From positions 248,001-312,000 of the forward strand of contig NZ_JAKCFI010000004.1 of assembly GCF_021412625.1 (NCBI RefSeq): a stretch of 64,000 nucleotides of DNA, read 5' to 3'. Within the stretch, counting starts at the first letter, position 1; every line of letters starts with the position of its first letter. Source of the stretch: Myxococcus stipitatus. Its GTDB lineage: Bacteria; Myxococcota; Myxococcia; Myxococcales; Myxococcaceae. Positions 47,884-56,568 of the stretch are shown here, in pieces. The translations under genes and the position numbers were made by a program. The notes under the pieces are model-generated. The model did not search any database and had not been told where the DNA came from. It saw only the letters and a program-made list of their open reading frames with translations.

Positions 47884-47893
47884 GCGGCGCTCA
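47881..47893. terminator. Short palindrome joining two convergent stop codons
   Basis: TGAGC-GGC-GCTCA forms a 5-bp dyad whose outer triplets are the two stop codons. It is short, so it is probably not a strong terminator alone. Only seven bases lie between the two genes. Confidence 0.3.
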
Positions 47894-48835
47894 GCGCTCG
47901 GGCCGCGCCGCCACCGCGACGGAGTCGTCCGGGGCCGCGTCCTGGCCGAGGATGGGCGCGCCCAGCATCCGCGCCGCCGCCAGTTGACGCGGCTCCAACC
48001 CGGCCTCCCACGTGTCCTGCGTCGCCGCCACCACGTCCACGCCCTGGGCCCCCGGCGCGGAGCTCGCCGGCACGCTGGCCGCGAGGGGGTCGGCCGCCAG
48101 GGAGCCGAGCACGCCCGCGAACGCCGCGTCCGCCGGACCCGGCTCGTCCACCACCATGTCGCCCAGGTCGCTCGTGTCGGCGAGGAACTCCTCGGGGCCC
48201 GCGGGCCGCGTGTCGGGCGGGGTCCACCGCGCCTCCGAGGGCGTCAGGGACTCCATGCCCTCCTCGAAGAAGTCCTGGTCCAGCGCCAGCCCGGGCGAAG
48301 CGCGTCCCGACGGCGTCGGCGCGCCGAGCATGGACAGCAGGTCCTCCGGGTCCGTCACGCCGGAGCTGGACGTGTCCAGGTTGTGCAGCTCCCAGGCCGC
48401 GTCGTCCGGGGAGAGGATGTCGGCCGCGTCCGGCGCACTGGTGCCGCGGCGCGACGTCGCGCCCGCCATGGCCCCCACGGGCTCGCGGGGCGCGCCCAGC
48501 GACGAGGGGAGCTGCGCGCCCAGCCGCTGCGCGTAGCGGGGCGCGGCGGCTTCGAAGGAGCTCTCGCCGGAGAACACGCGCAGCGATTCGTGCTCCAGGT
48601 CGCGGCGCGAGGCGCCCTCGTCGAGCCCGTCCAGATCCAACGCGGCGAACACCGAGTCCGCGCCATCCGCGCCGTCCGCCTGGAAGTCGCTCTCGTCGGA
48701 GAAGCCGCGCCGCACCTTCGTCACCGGCTCGAGCGGCTCCTGCTTCGCCAGGGGCGAGACGTGGGTATCGACGTCGAGCGACGTGCGCCGCAGCGAGGAC
48801 AGGAGGCTCGAGGACAGGCGGCGGATGGACGTCAT
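47891..48835 (-). CDS. Acidic, largely disordered hypothetical protein
   Basis: 314 residues. The first 20 are basic and Ser-rich (MTSIRRLSSSLLSSLRRTS); the rest is rich in Ala, Asp, Glu, Pro and Ser with repeated short acidic motifs (DVDTHVSPL, DFQADGADGADSVF, SPDDAAWELHNLDTS, EEFLADTSDLGDMVVDEPG). No globular fold is obvious. GAGGTGA precedes the ATG. It resembles phospho-regulated or scaffold-type proteins in style only. It is divergent from a PP2C gene, a possible functional link that is purely positional. Confidence 0.6.
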   Translation of the reverse strand: MTSIRRLSSSLLSSLRRTSLDVDTHVSPLAKQEPLEPVTKVRRGFSDESDFQADGADGADSVFAALDLDGLDEGASRRDLEHESLRVFSGESSFEAAAPRYAQRLGAQLPSSLGAPREPVGAMAGATSRRGTSAPDAADILSPDDAAWELHNLDTSSSGVTDPEDLLSMLGAPTPSGRASPGLALDQDFFEEGMESLTPSEARWTPPDTRPAGPEEFLADTSDLGDMVVDEPGPADAAFAGVLGSLAADPLAASVPASSAPGAQGVDVVAATQDTWEAGLEPRQLAAARMLGAPILGQDAAPDDSVAVAARPER

Positions 48836-49171
48836 GCGTCACCTCGGACGAAGGCACACTTCGGGCTGCATCCGTATTGTCGTCAGGGGCCGTGGGAAGT
48901 TGCCAGCCGCGCCGGGTGGGCATGGCGTCCACCGGGTGGGATGGTGAGCCCCCTCCTCAGGTGTGGGGCGGCAACCCCACGAACCCGACATGCGGCCCGG
49001 ATGCGGCGCATTGCAACGTCGGCCACCGAACGAGTGTGAGGACCGCTCCCAGGTCCAATGGCACTCAGGTCACAGCCGCCGCACAAAGCGAGGTATCCGT
49101 AGTGGGCGCCCACCTGGGGATGGGGGCTGGCCTCCAGCTTGCTGGAGGAAGCGGTTCGAGGAGGCAGTGTG
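48836..49171. other. Divergent intergenic region with hairpins
   Basis: 336 bases between two divergent genes. It holds a GTGGGG-CGGCAA-CCCCAC hairpin (48963-48980) and a tight CCTCCAGC-TT-GCTGGAGG dyad (49131-49148), just before the PP2C ribosome site. The second could mask translation of the phosphatase gene or serve as an operator. No clear -10/-35 is seen. Confidence 0.4.
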
Positions 49172-49918
49172 ATGCTGCGTATCGACAGCGCGGGACAGAC
49201 CCATATCGGTCGCCGGCCCCACAACGAGGACTCGTTCTGCGTCCTGCCGGAGCTGGGCCTGTACGTCGTGGCGGATGGGCTGGGTGGGCAGGAGGGTGGC
49301 GAGGTCGCCAGCCGATGCGTGGTGGATACCTTCGCGGGCCTGGGGCAGCGCTGGGAGCGGGAGTCCGAGGCGGTCTGGCCGGAGGTGGCGGATCCACGGC
49401 GTTCGCGCGAGGAGAACCTGCTGGCCGCCTGTTCGCACCTGGCGCAGCGCAACCTCCAGGCCCAGCGCGTGGGGCGGTTGAGCGAGATGGCGTCGACGGT
49501 GGTCGCGGTGGCGCTGGGGCCCGCGGGCGCGGCGGTGGCGCACGTGGGCGACAGCCGCCTGTACCGGCTGCGCGGGGGCCGGGTGGAGCCGCTGACGCGC
49601 GACCACTCCTTCCTGGAGGAGCTCAAGGACGTGGGCATGGAGCCCCCCGGGGGCGCGTCCAACTGGCGCCACCTCATCACCCGCGCGCTCGGCACGGACA
49701 ACGCGGAGCCCACGCTGCAGCGGCTCCAGACGCAGCCGGGCGACGTCTTCCTGCTGTGCTCGGACGGCCTCTACGAGCCGCTGGGCCTGGAGGGGCTGTC
49801 GCGCCGGCTGACGCTCGCGAACGCGCGGGAGATCTGCGACGCGCTGGTGGCGGACGCCTTCGAGGCGGGGGGCAAGGACAACATCACCGCCGTCGTGGTG
49901 CGCGTCGCGGACGCCTGA
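49172..49918 (+). CDS. PP2C-type serine/threonine protein phosphatase
   Basis: 248 residues. All PP2C metal motifs are present: RRPHNEDSF (Asp), VVADGLGGQEGGEVAS (DGxGG), HVGDSRLYRLRGG, LCSDGLYEP and the final GGKDNITAVVV (Asp). It would remove phosphate from Ser/Thr of target proteins using Mn/Mg, opposing the many myxobacterial Ser/Thr kinases. No kinase gene is adjacent. GAGGAGG eight bases before the ATG makes this start clear. An MCP gene follows after 157 bases on the same strand. Confidence 0.92.
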   Translation: MLRIDSAGQTHIGRRPHNEDSFCVLPELGLYVVADGLGGQEGGEVASRCVVDTFAGLGQRWERESEAVWPEVADPRRSREENLLAACSHLAQRNLQAQRVGRLSEMASTVVAVALGPAGAAVAHVGDSRLYRLRGGRVEPLTRDHSFLEELKDVGMEPPGGASNWRHLITRALGTDNAEPTLQRLQTQPGDVFLLCSDGLYEPLGLEGLSRRLTLANAREICDALVADAFEAGGKDNITAVVVRVADA

Positions 49919-50075
49919 GCTCGGGGGACTCGCACGCTTCCTGGCGGGGCGGGTCATACCCTGAGTGCCGGGTCATCCTCGCCATACTGCGCAAGGTCCG
50001 GGGGTTGGGGTAGGGTGGAGACCCAAGGCTTTCCTGGCCTCGCTGTTTCCCCCGCTTCGTCCGACATCGCAGCGC

Positions 50076-51908
50076 ATGACGCATAGCCTTGCCGCGCGCC
50101 TGACCGCCGCCATCACCCTGGTCATCCTGGTCCTCACCGCGCTGTGCGTGACGTTCACGGGCGTGGTGTTGCGCTCCCGGATGAACGCGGAGCTGGCCCT
50201 TGCCCTTTCGCAGGACGAAGCCGCCTGGAGCCGCCTGGTGACGCAGGAGGCCCGGACGCTGAAGGTCCTGATGCGCGGCCTCGCGGCGGATCCCCGCCTG
50301 GGCGCGTTGCTCGCCCGGGAGAAGGTGGACGTGGAGGCGCTGCGCGCGTTCACGATGGCCCAGAAGGCGGTGGTGTCCGTGGAGCTGCTGTTGGTGGCGG
50401 ACGCCGAGGGCCGGCCGCTGGCGGGGAGCTTCACGGACCAGCTGGGGTCGCTCGCGGAGCGGGTGGCGACGGATGCGCCCGGGGTGCTCTTCGTGGGGCC
50501 GACGCCGTACTGGGTGGTGTCGCGCCCGGTGGAGCAGGAGGGCCGGCGGCTGGGGCACCTGGTGCTGGGCAGCCGGTTCGACGACGCGCCGCTGAAGGAG
50601 GTGCGCAAGCAGCGGGGCGTGGAGCTGGTGCTGCGAGCGGGCGCGCGGGTGGTGGCGCAGGCGCTGGACACGGTGTCGCCGAACGCGCTGCTCGTGATGG
50701 TGGACGCGGAGGCCGTGGAGGCCCAGGGGCGGGTGGAGGTGGAGGGGGCGAGCTTCCGGGTGGCGCGTCAACCGCTGGGAGGTGGACTGGAGCTGGTGCT
50801 CGCGCGCGACGAGAGCGCGGAGGCGTCGCGGTTCGGGACGGCGGTGTGGCTCATCGTCTCGTTGGGGCTCTTCACGGCGTTGTCGGCGGGGTTCGTCATC
50901 TTCCTGCTGGTGCGGCGGATGACGGGGCCGCTGCGCGAGCTGACCGCGGCGACGGAGCGGGTGGTGGCGGAGGGCGACTTCCGGGGCACGTTGGAGGTGC
51001 GCTCCCAGGACGAGATTGGCCGGCTGGCCGCGTCCTTCGTGGAGATGATGTCGCAGTTGCGCTCGTTGCTGATGGCGTTGAAGGGCTCCGCCGAGCAGCT
51101 CGAGCAGGCCGCGACGCACCTGACCGAGACCGCGGTGGAGCAGAACGAGGCGGTGTCGCAGCAGGCGGTGGCGTTGCACGAGACGCAGCTGGCGGCGCAG
51201 CAGCTCCAGGAGTCGTCGCGCGCGGCGGCGAAGCGCGTGGAGATCATCCAGCGCGAGGCGGAGAAGGCCAGCGGCTTCGGCGAGGCGGGCGAGGCGGCGG
51301 TGCTGGGGAGCGTGGGAGGGCTGACGCACATCCGCTCGTACGTCGAGCAGATTGGCCGCACCATCGCGGAGCTGCACCAGCGCACCCGGCAGGTGGGGGA
51401 CATCACCCGCACGGTGAAGGACCTGGCGGACCAGTCCAACGTGCTGGCGCTCAACGCCTCCATCGAGGCGGCGCGCAGCGGGGATTCGGGGCGCGCCTTC
51501 TCCGTGGTGGCGAGGAACATGCGTTCGTTGGCGGACCAGTCCGCGGGGGCGACCACGCGCGTGCAGGGCATCCTCGGCGACATCGGTCGCGCCATCGGCG
51601 ACGCGGTGCGCATCAGCGAGGGCGGCGCGCGCGAGGTCGAGGGGGGCCTGGAGCAGGTCCACGCGGCTGGGGAGAGCCTGCGCTCGCTGGCGAGCATCAT
51701 CCAGAGCAACGGCCAGACGGTGCGCAGCATCTCCGACGCGGTGAGGCAGCAGGACGCCGGCATCGCGGAGCTCTTCGCCGCGCTCAGCTCCATGGCGGAC
51801 GTGGCGGACCAGATCGTCGACCGCATGGCCGCCAGCGAGCAGGCCGCCATCCAGCTCTCCGCCGCCTCCGGCGAGCTGAGCGCCATTGTCGGGCGCTATC
51901 AGCTCTGA
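50076..51908 (+). CDS. Methyl-accepting chemotaxis protein
   Basis: 610 residues. TM1 (AAITLVILVLTALCVTFTGV) and TM2 (AVWLIVSLGLFTALSAGFVIFL) flank a ~220-residue periplasmic sensor that looks cache-like (VELLLVADAEGRPLA, PYWVVSRPV). Then come a HAMP domain (MTGPLRELTAATERVV) and a long coiled-coil signalling domain whose hairpin tip reads LALNASIEAARSGDSGRAFS, the CheW/CheA-binding region. It lacks a C-terminal CheR-binding pentapeptide (ends GRYQL). No che genes are nearby, so it must use a distant pathway. The ligand is unknown. Confidence 0.92.
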   Translation: MTHSLAARLTAAITLVILVLTALCVTFTGVVLRSRMNAELALALSQDEAAWSRLVTQEARTLKVLMRGLAADPRLGALLAREKVDVEALRAFTMAQKAVVSVELLLVADAEGRPLAGSFTDQLGSLAERVATDAPGVLFVGPTPYWVVSRPVEQEGRRLGHLVLGSRFDDAPLKEVRKQRGVELVLRAGARVVAQALDTVSPNALLVMVDAEAVEAQGRVEVEGASFRVARQPLGGGLELVLARDESAEASRFGTAVWLIVSLGLFTALSAGFVIFLLVRRMTGPLRELTAATERVVAEGDFRGTLEVRSQDEIGRLAASFVEMMSQLRSLLMALKGSAEQLEQAATHLTETAVEQNEAVSQQAVALHETQLAAQQLQESSRAAAKRVEIIQREAEKASGFGEAGEAAVLGSVGGLTHIRSYVEQIGRTIAELHQRTRQVGDITRTVKDLADQSNVLALNASIEAARSGDSGRAFSVVARNMRSLADQSAGATTRVQGILGDIGRAIGDAVRISEGGAREVEGGLEQVHAAGESLRSLASIIQSNGQTVRSISDAVRQQDAGIAELFAALSSMADVADQIVDRMAASEQAAIQLSAASGELSAIVGRYQL

Positions 51909-52070
51909 GGCGTCGGGCGGGGACTCGGCTCGCCCCCGCTGTCGGAGCGCCATCGTCGAGCGCCACCCGCCGCTCCGAGGCGCCATGCGGGCGGCCCGGC
52001 TCGCCCTCGCCGCTGGCGAGTCGAGCGTCGAGCGAAGGTGTCATCAGTGCCGAAGTGCCGCGCGTGATGC
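51909..52070. other. Convergent intergenic region
   Basis: 162 bases between two convergent stops, with imperfect inverted and direct repeats of GAGCGCCA- and CTCGCC-type words. Termination probably occurs here but no single hairpin is dominant. Confidence 0.3.
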
Positions 52071-52832
52071 TCAGCCCAGCTCGCCGCCGTCGATGGCGTA
52101 GGCCGCGCCGGTGATGGCGGCCGCCGCGTCCGAGGCGAGGAACATGACGAGCGCGGTGACCTCCTCCGGCTGGATGATGCGGCCCAGCGCGTTCATCGAG
52201 GCCAGGGCCTCGCGGGCCTGGTCGCCGGAGCGCCCGGTGGTCTGGCTGATGGCCGCCGTCGCATTGGCGAACATGTCCGTCTCCACCCAGCCCGGGTTCA
52301 CCTGGTTCACGGTGATGTTCTTCTTCGCGTACTCCACGGCCAGCGCGCGCGTCAGGCCCAGCAGCGCGTGCTTGGACGCGCAGTAGATGGACGTGTACTT
52401 CATGCCGCGCTCGGCGGCCATGGAGCCGATGTTGATGACGCGACCGCCGCCGGCCTTGGCCATGGCGGGCATCAGCTCGCGGCACAGCAGGAAGGGCGCC
52501 GTCACGTTCACGGCCATCACCCGCGCCACGTCGGCGGTGCTCGTCTTGGTCAGCGGCGCGGACACGGTGATGCCCGCGTTGTTCACGATGACCGTCGGCG
52601 GGCCCTCCGCGAGAATCGTCTTCGTGGCCGCGAGCAGGGCCTCCTCGTTCGCCACGTCCACGACGAGCGGACGGATGCGCTCGCCACCTTCCTTCGCGAG
52701 CGACTCGAGCGCGTCCGCCGCGCGCGCGAGCGCCCAGACGCGATAGCCCTCGCGGGCGAAGGACAGCGCCACGGTGCGGCCGATGCCACGGCTCGCGCCT
52801 GTCACCACCACGGTCTTCTGGGTCGTCGTCAT
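52071..52832 (-). CDS. SDR family oxidoreductase (FabG/3-hydroxyacyl-CoA dehydrogenase-like)
   Basis: 253 residues, a typical classical SDR: TGASRGIGR, NNAGITVSAP, INIGSMAAERG (Ser), YCASKHALLGLTRALA (Tyr/Lys) and C-terminal IDGGELG. Length equals FabG and 3-hydroxybutyrate/3-hydroxyacyl-CoA reductases. The divergent acyl-CoA dehydrogenase gene about 480 bases away suggests acyl-CoA or fatty acid chemistry, but the link is positional. Confidence 0.86.
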   Translation of the reverse strand: MTTTQKTVVVTGASRGIGRTVALSFAREGYRVWALARAADALESLAKEGGERIRPLVVDVANEEALLAATKTILAEGPPTVIVNNAGITVSAPLTKTSTADVARVMAVNVTAPFLLCRELMPAMAKAGGGRVINIGSMAAERGMKYTSIYCASKHALLGLTRALAVEYAKKNITVNQVNPGWVETDMFANATAAISQTTGRSGDQAREALASMNALGRIIQPEEVTALVMFLASDAAAAITGAAYAIDGGELG

Positions 52833-53120
52833 GCGCGGAAGCCTAGCGCCGCCGCGCCGCGTGGGCACCCGCTGGATTGCAAACACTCACCCCGTGGGGG
52901 CAAGCGTGGCGGGAGGCGCTCCGGCGGCCTGTACCCGCTTGCCAACGCGCTCCAATCCCTCGCCCGGGCGTGGACCCGCGGGGAGTCCTCGAAGGCCGTG
53001 CCCCGCCAGTGGTCCAGCACCGGGGTGAAAAGCCCGGAGTGTCCCTGGTGCCGCGCGTGGTGCATGGCATGGAAGGTGGGCGTGAAGACGACGCGCCCAG
53101 CCCCGCGGCCCACGCCTCGC
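52830..53120 (-). pseudogene. Possible fatty acid hydroxylase / sterol desaturase C-terminal remnant
   Basis: In this otherwise empty interval, the minus strand encodes GRVVFTPTFHAMHHARHQ followed by VLDHWRGTAFED. FHAMHHARH resembles the third histidine box of the membrane fatty-acid-hydroxylase/sterol-desaturase family (HxxHH), and the downstream WRGTAF resembles WDRLFGT. The first two histidine boxes and any membrane helices are not found upstream, and no start codon with a ribosome site fits, so it is probably a decayed 3' fragment. The similarity is short; chance coding on the antisense of a G+C-rich spacer remains possible. Confidence 0.35.
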
Positions 53121-53311
53121 TGCGCGGTTGACCGGGCGCCAGTGTCTTGCGGTAGACGCGCGGCGTTCCGCCTGGCGGAATCGGGTGACGCGCAGCCCGA
53201 GCCCCACCCTTCCGGCGCGTGCCCGCGGACTTTCGGGATGCCAGCGCCGGCGGCTCGCGCGGGTCGCGCCCCGCGTTTGACGCTCCGGGAGGCGGGCATT
53301 AGGAGGGCGGC

Positions 53312-54493
53312 ATGCCGCGCGCCGACATCACCGACCTCTTGAGAATCGACGACCTGCTGTCCCCGGAGGAGAAGGCCGCTCGCGACACGGTGGCCCGCTT
53401 CGTGGACCGCGAGGTGCTGCCCATCATCGGAGGGCACTTCCGGGACGGGACGTTCCCGCTCCACCTGGTGCCCCAGCTCGCGGAGATGGGGGTGCTCGGC
53501 GCCAACCTCCAGGGCCACGGTTGCGCGGGGATGAACACCGTCAGCTACGGGCTCATCCTCCAGGAGCTGGAGCGGGGCGACTCCGGCCTGCGCTCGTTCG
53601 CGTCCGTGCAGGGCTCGCTGTGCATGTTCCCCATCCACGCCTACGGCAGCGACGAGCAGAAGGCGCGCTTCCTGCCGGAGATGGCCCGGGGGCGCGTCAT
53701 CGGCTGCTTCGGCCTCACCGAGCCGGACTTCGGCTCCAACCCGGGCGGCATGCGCACGCGCGCGCGCAAGGACGGCGACGGCTACGTGCTCGACGGCACG
53801 AAGACCTGGATCACGAACGGCGCCATCGCCGACGTCGCGGTGGTGTGGGCCAAGACGGACGACGGCGGCCCCGAGTCCGTGCGCGGCTTCCTGGTGGAGA
53901 AGGGCACGCCGGGCTTCACCGCGCGCGACATCCCCGGCAAGTTCTCCCTGCGCGCCTCCGTCACCAGCGAGCTGTCCTTCCAGGAAGTGCGCGTGCCCGC
54001 GCGCAACGTGCTGCCCGGCGTGGTGGGCCTGCGCGGGCCGCTGTCGTGCCTCAACAACGCGCGGCTGGGCATCGCCTTCGCCGTCACGGGCGCGGCCATC
54101 GCCTGCTTCGAGGGCGCGAGGGAGTACGCGCTGTCGCGCGCCTCGTTCCAGGGCAAGCCCGTGGCGGGCTTCCAGCTCACGCAGGAGAAGCTGGCGGACA
54201 TGCTCCAGGAGATCGTCAAGGCGCAGCTGCTGGCGCTGCGCGTGGCGCGCCTCAAGGACGAGGGCCAGGTGACGCCCGTCATGGTGAGCCTGGCCAAGCG
54301 CAACAACGTGAAGAGCGCGCTGGAGATTGCCCGCGTCGCGCGGAGCATCTACGGCGCCAACGGCATCACCGACGCGTACCCGCCCGTGCGCCACATGCTC
54401 AATCTGGAGTCCGTCTTCACCTACGAGGGCACCCACGAGGTGCACACGCTGGTGCTCGGCAAGGCCATCACCGGCCTGGATGCCTTCGACTGA
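53312..54493 (+). CDS. gcdH: Acyl-CoA dehydrogenase, glutaryl-CoA dehydrogenase type
   Basis: 393 residues. The FAD/substrate motifs are CFGLTEPDFGSNPGGM and TWITNGAIADVAVVW, and the C-terminal catalytic base is the Glu in TYEGTHEVHTLVLGKAITG, the exact arrangement of glutaryl-CoA dehydrogenases. It would oxidise and decarboxylate glutaryl-CoA to crotonyl-CoA in lysine/tryptophan breakdown. Ser-rich SFASVQGSL also fits GCDH. The symbol is a family assignment; other acyl-CoA dehydrogenases are less likely. It ends at a strong hairpin. Confidence 0.85.
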   Translation: MPRADITDLLRIDDLLSPEEKAARDTVARFVDREVLPIIGGHFRDGTFPLHLVPQLAEMGVLGANLQGHGCAGMNTVSYGLILQELERGDSGLRSFASVQGSLCMFPIHAYGSDEQKARFLPEMARGRVIGCFGLTEPDFGSNPGGMRTRARKDGDGYVLDGTKTWITNGAIADVAVVWAKTDDGGPESVRGFLVEKGTPGFTARDIPGKFSLRASVTSELSFQEVRVPARNVLPGVVGLRGPLSCLNNARLGIAFAVTGAAIACFEGAREYALSRASFQGKPVAGFQLTQEKLADMLQEIVKAQLLALRVARLKDEGQVTPVMVSLAKRNNVKSALEIARVARSIYGANGITDAYPPVRHMLNLESVFTYEGTHEVHTLVLGKAITGLDAFD

Positions 54494-54517
54494 AAGGACG
54501 CCTCGCGCTCGCACGGC

Positions 54518-54550
54518 GCCTCCCTCCGCCCGGGACAGGGGGAGGGAGGC
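54518..54550. terminator. Bidirectional terminator, acyl-CoA dehydrogenase / DUF2058-like gene
   Basis: Perfect 10-bp repeat GCCTCCCTCC (54518-54527) / GGAGGGAGGC (54541-54550) with inner CCC/GGG pairing, between two convergent stops. Confidence 0.65.
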
Positions 54551-54569
54551 GGCTTCGTGTGAGGGGGAA

Positions 54570-55421
54570 TCAGCCGTTGTCCGGCGTCGGCTCGGTGCTG
54601 GCGGGGGCTTCGGAGGCCTCGGGGGCCGCCGGGGCCTCGGCGTCGGCCTCGGGCTCGTCGGAGAGCTCCGGCGCGGTGCCCGCGGCCTCGGCCGCCTGCT
54701 GCGCCTTGAGCTCCTCGTCGTTCATGAAGCCGATGGGGCTGTCCTTCCGGTTGAGGAAGCGCACCGCCTTCTTCGAGAGCGCGAACATCTGCTCCGCCGT
54801 CGCGGCGGGGACCAGGGAGTGCTCGATTTGAGCGGGGTCCGGCCGTTCGACCACGGCCAGCTCGCCCTCCTCGAGGCGCTTGGCCTGCTCCGGGCTCAGC
54901 TCGAGCCGGCGCAGCTTCCCCTTGCGCGTCATGAAGTAGAACGCCGTCTCCCCGGGCTCCAGCGTCACCTGGGCGCCGAGCGCCAGCTCGCGCAGGGCGC
55001 GGTCCAGTTCGATCTGCCGCTTGGACTCCGCGCGCTGATAGGCCTTGGAGCCCGGCATGGGCGGCAGCTTGGGGATGGGACGTTCCGCGGGAGCGGCCGC
55101 GGGGCGTCCGTGGTGCGAGGGGCCACCGCCGTGGCGGGGCGCGCCGTGATGGCGAGGACCTCCACCGCCAGGCCGTCCACCGCCACCACCGCCAGGGCGA
55201 CCGCCGCCGCCTTCGCGAGGGCCACGGTCCTCACCCCGGGGCGCGCCCCCGGCTGTCCGGTTCTCGTCACGGCGGGGAGGCGGACGGTTGCCGCCTGGAC
55301 GCCCGCCCTCCTGGGACGACGGACGCCGGGCTTCCGCCTGGCTGGCCGCCGCATCAGCCTTCTTCGACTGTTCCTCGGTGACGAGGCCCGCCTTCAACAA
55401 CTTGTCGCGCAGGTTCTGCAT
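54570..55421 (-). CDS. DUF2058 (YaiL)-like protein with Gly/Arg-rich insert
   Basis: 283 residues. The N-terminus MQNLRDKLLKAGLVTEEQ matches the start of DUF2058 proteins (nucleoprotein/polynucleotide-associated). A long disordered Gly/Arg/Pro/His segment (about residues 35-115) follows, then a conserved globular part (PGETAFYFMTRKGKLRRLEL, HSLVPAATAEQMFALS, AVRFLNRKDSPIGFMND), then an acidic Ala/Glu/Pro tail. The insert resembles RGG-type RNA-binding regions, so an RNA-related function is plausible. The ribosome site is weak. Confidence 0.66.
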   Translation of the reverse strand: MQNLRDKLLKAGLVTEEQSKKADAAASQAEARRPSSQEGGRPGGNRPPPRRDENRTAGGAPRGEDRGPREGGGGRPGGGGGGRPGGGGPRHHGAPRHGGGPSHHGRPAAAPAERPIPKLPPMPGSKAYQRAESKRQIELDRALRELALGAQVTLEPGETAFYFMTRKGKLRRLELSPEQAKRLEEGELAVVERPDPAQIEHSLVPAATAEQMFALSKKAVRFLNRKDSPIGFMNDEELKAQQAAEAAGTAPELSDEPEADAEAPAAPEASEAPASTEPTPDNG

Positions 55422-55527
55422 GAGATGGGCGTTCTATCCCTTGCACGGCCGCACGCAAGCCGCTGCTTGCCGCTCCTGTATGCGCCACGTAACTTGCCGC
55501 CCCCGTGGTACCCCCTCCGGAGGAGCC

Positions 55528-56568
55528 GTGAGTCGTCTGAAGAAGTCCGTCTTCACCCTCGCCCTGGCCCTGGCGGCCGCGGGCTGCTCGGACCCGGTCG
55601 ACAAGGCGGCCAAGGCGCGCATCTTCTCGCCGGAGGACCCGCCCAAGGTGGTGGCGTCCGCCCAGCAGAAGCTCCCCCCCGAGGACGTAGCGGACAACCC
55701 TCAGGTGGCGCGCCGCATCCTGGGCATGGACGCCGCCGAGGTGACGGAGCGTCTGGGGCCCCATCGCTTCCAGTCCACCGTCAGCTACGAGTGGACGGCC
55801 GCCGACTCCAACCCGGTGAAGCTCACGGAGACGCGCTCGTTCCGCGCGGGCCCCGGTGGGGTCAGCGGGGACTTCCATGGCGTGCTGGAGAACTCCCGGG
55901 ACCAGGGCCTGGAGGTGATGCGGGTGGGGGGGCAGGTGTTCGCCCGCAACCGGTATGGCCCGTTCCGTCAGCGTCTGCGCGACCGCGGCATGGCCGAGCG
56001 CACGCGCTCGGAGCTGACCGGCGCCATCCGTGACTTCGACAGCCTCTTCCAGGGCCGGCTGAAGCTGACGCCCCAGGGCACCGTCACCCACGAGGGCCGC
56101 ACCGCGTGGCGTTACGTGGTGACGCTGGCCCCGGCGGCGGAGGCGGACACGTCCCGGCCGCTGCCCAAGCTGCTCCAGCCCAAGGCGGGGGTGGACGAGA
56201 CGACGCGCCGGCGCGCCAACTTCTTCGCCCACCGGCTGCCGCGCTCCCTGGATGGGGAGGTGTGGGTGGATTCGGCGACGTCGGTGGTGCTCAAGGCCCG
56301 GCTGGACGGGCGCATCGGCGTGCCCGGGGACAAGACGCCCGAGGCGGCGGAGCTGCGCATGACGCTGGAGTCCTCCCTCTCCGAAATCGGCACGGACCCG
56401 AAGCTGGCGCCGCCGGAGAACTTCCTCGCGGACGCCGACAAGCCCCAGGGCATCGCGGACGCGCTGGACCGCTTCGGCATCGCCCGCGCCAAGCCGGACG
56501 GGGCCAAGGACGCCGCCACGGGCTCCGAGTCTCCGCCCGAGCCCGAGGACGAGGCCGCCGGGGAGTAG
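55528..56568 (+). CDS. Hypothetical lipoprotein
   Basis: 346 residues starting at GTG, fixed by GGAGGAGCC. The signal ends LALALAAAGC with a lipobox. The mature protein has a mixed alpha/beta body with repeated beta-hairpin-like strands (FQSTVSYEWTAADSNPVKLTETRSF, LEVMRVGGQVFARNRYGPF, LTPQGTVTHEGRTAWRYVVTL, DGEVWVDSATSVVLKARLDGRIG), a pattern seen in LolA/LolB-like envelope proteins. No family is confirmed. The C-terminus is acidic and proline-rich. Confidence 0.72.
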   Translation: MSRLKKSVFTLALALAAAGCSDPVDKAAKARIFSPEDPPKVVASAQQKLPPEDVADNPQVARRILGMDAAEVTERLGPHRFQSTVSYEWTAADSNPVKLTETRSFRAGPGGVSGDFHGVLENSRDQGLEVMRVGGQVFARNRYGPFRQRLRDRGMAERTRSELTGAIRDFDSLFQGRLKLTPQGTVTHEGRTAWRYVVTLAPAAEADTSRPLPKLLQPKAGVDETTRRRANFFAHRLPRSLDGEVWVDSATSVVLKARLDGRIGVPGDKTPEAAELRMTLESSLSEIGTDPKLAPPENFLADADKPQGIADALDRFGIARAKPDGAKDAATGSESPPEPEDEAAGE

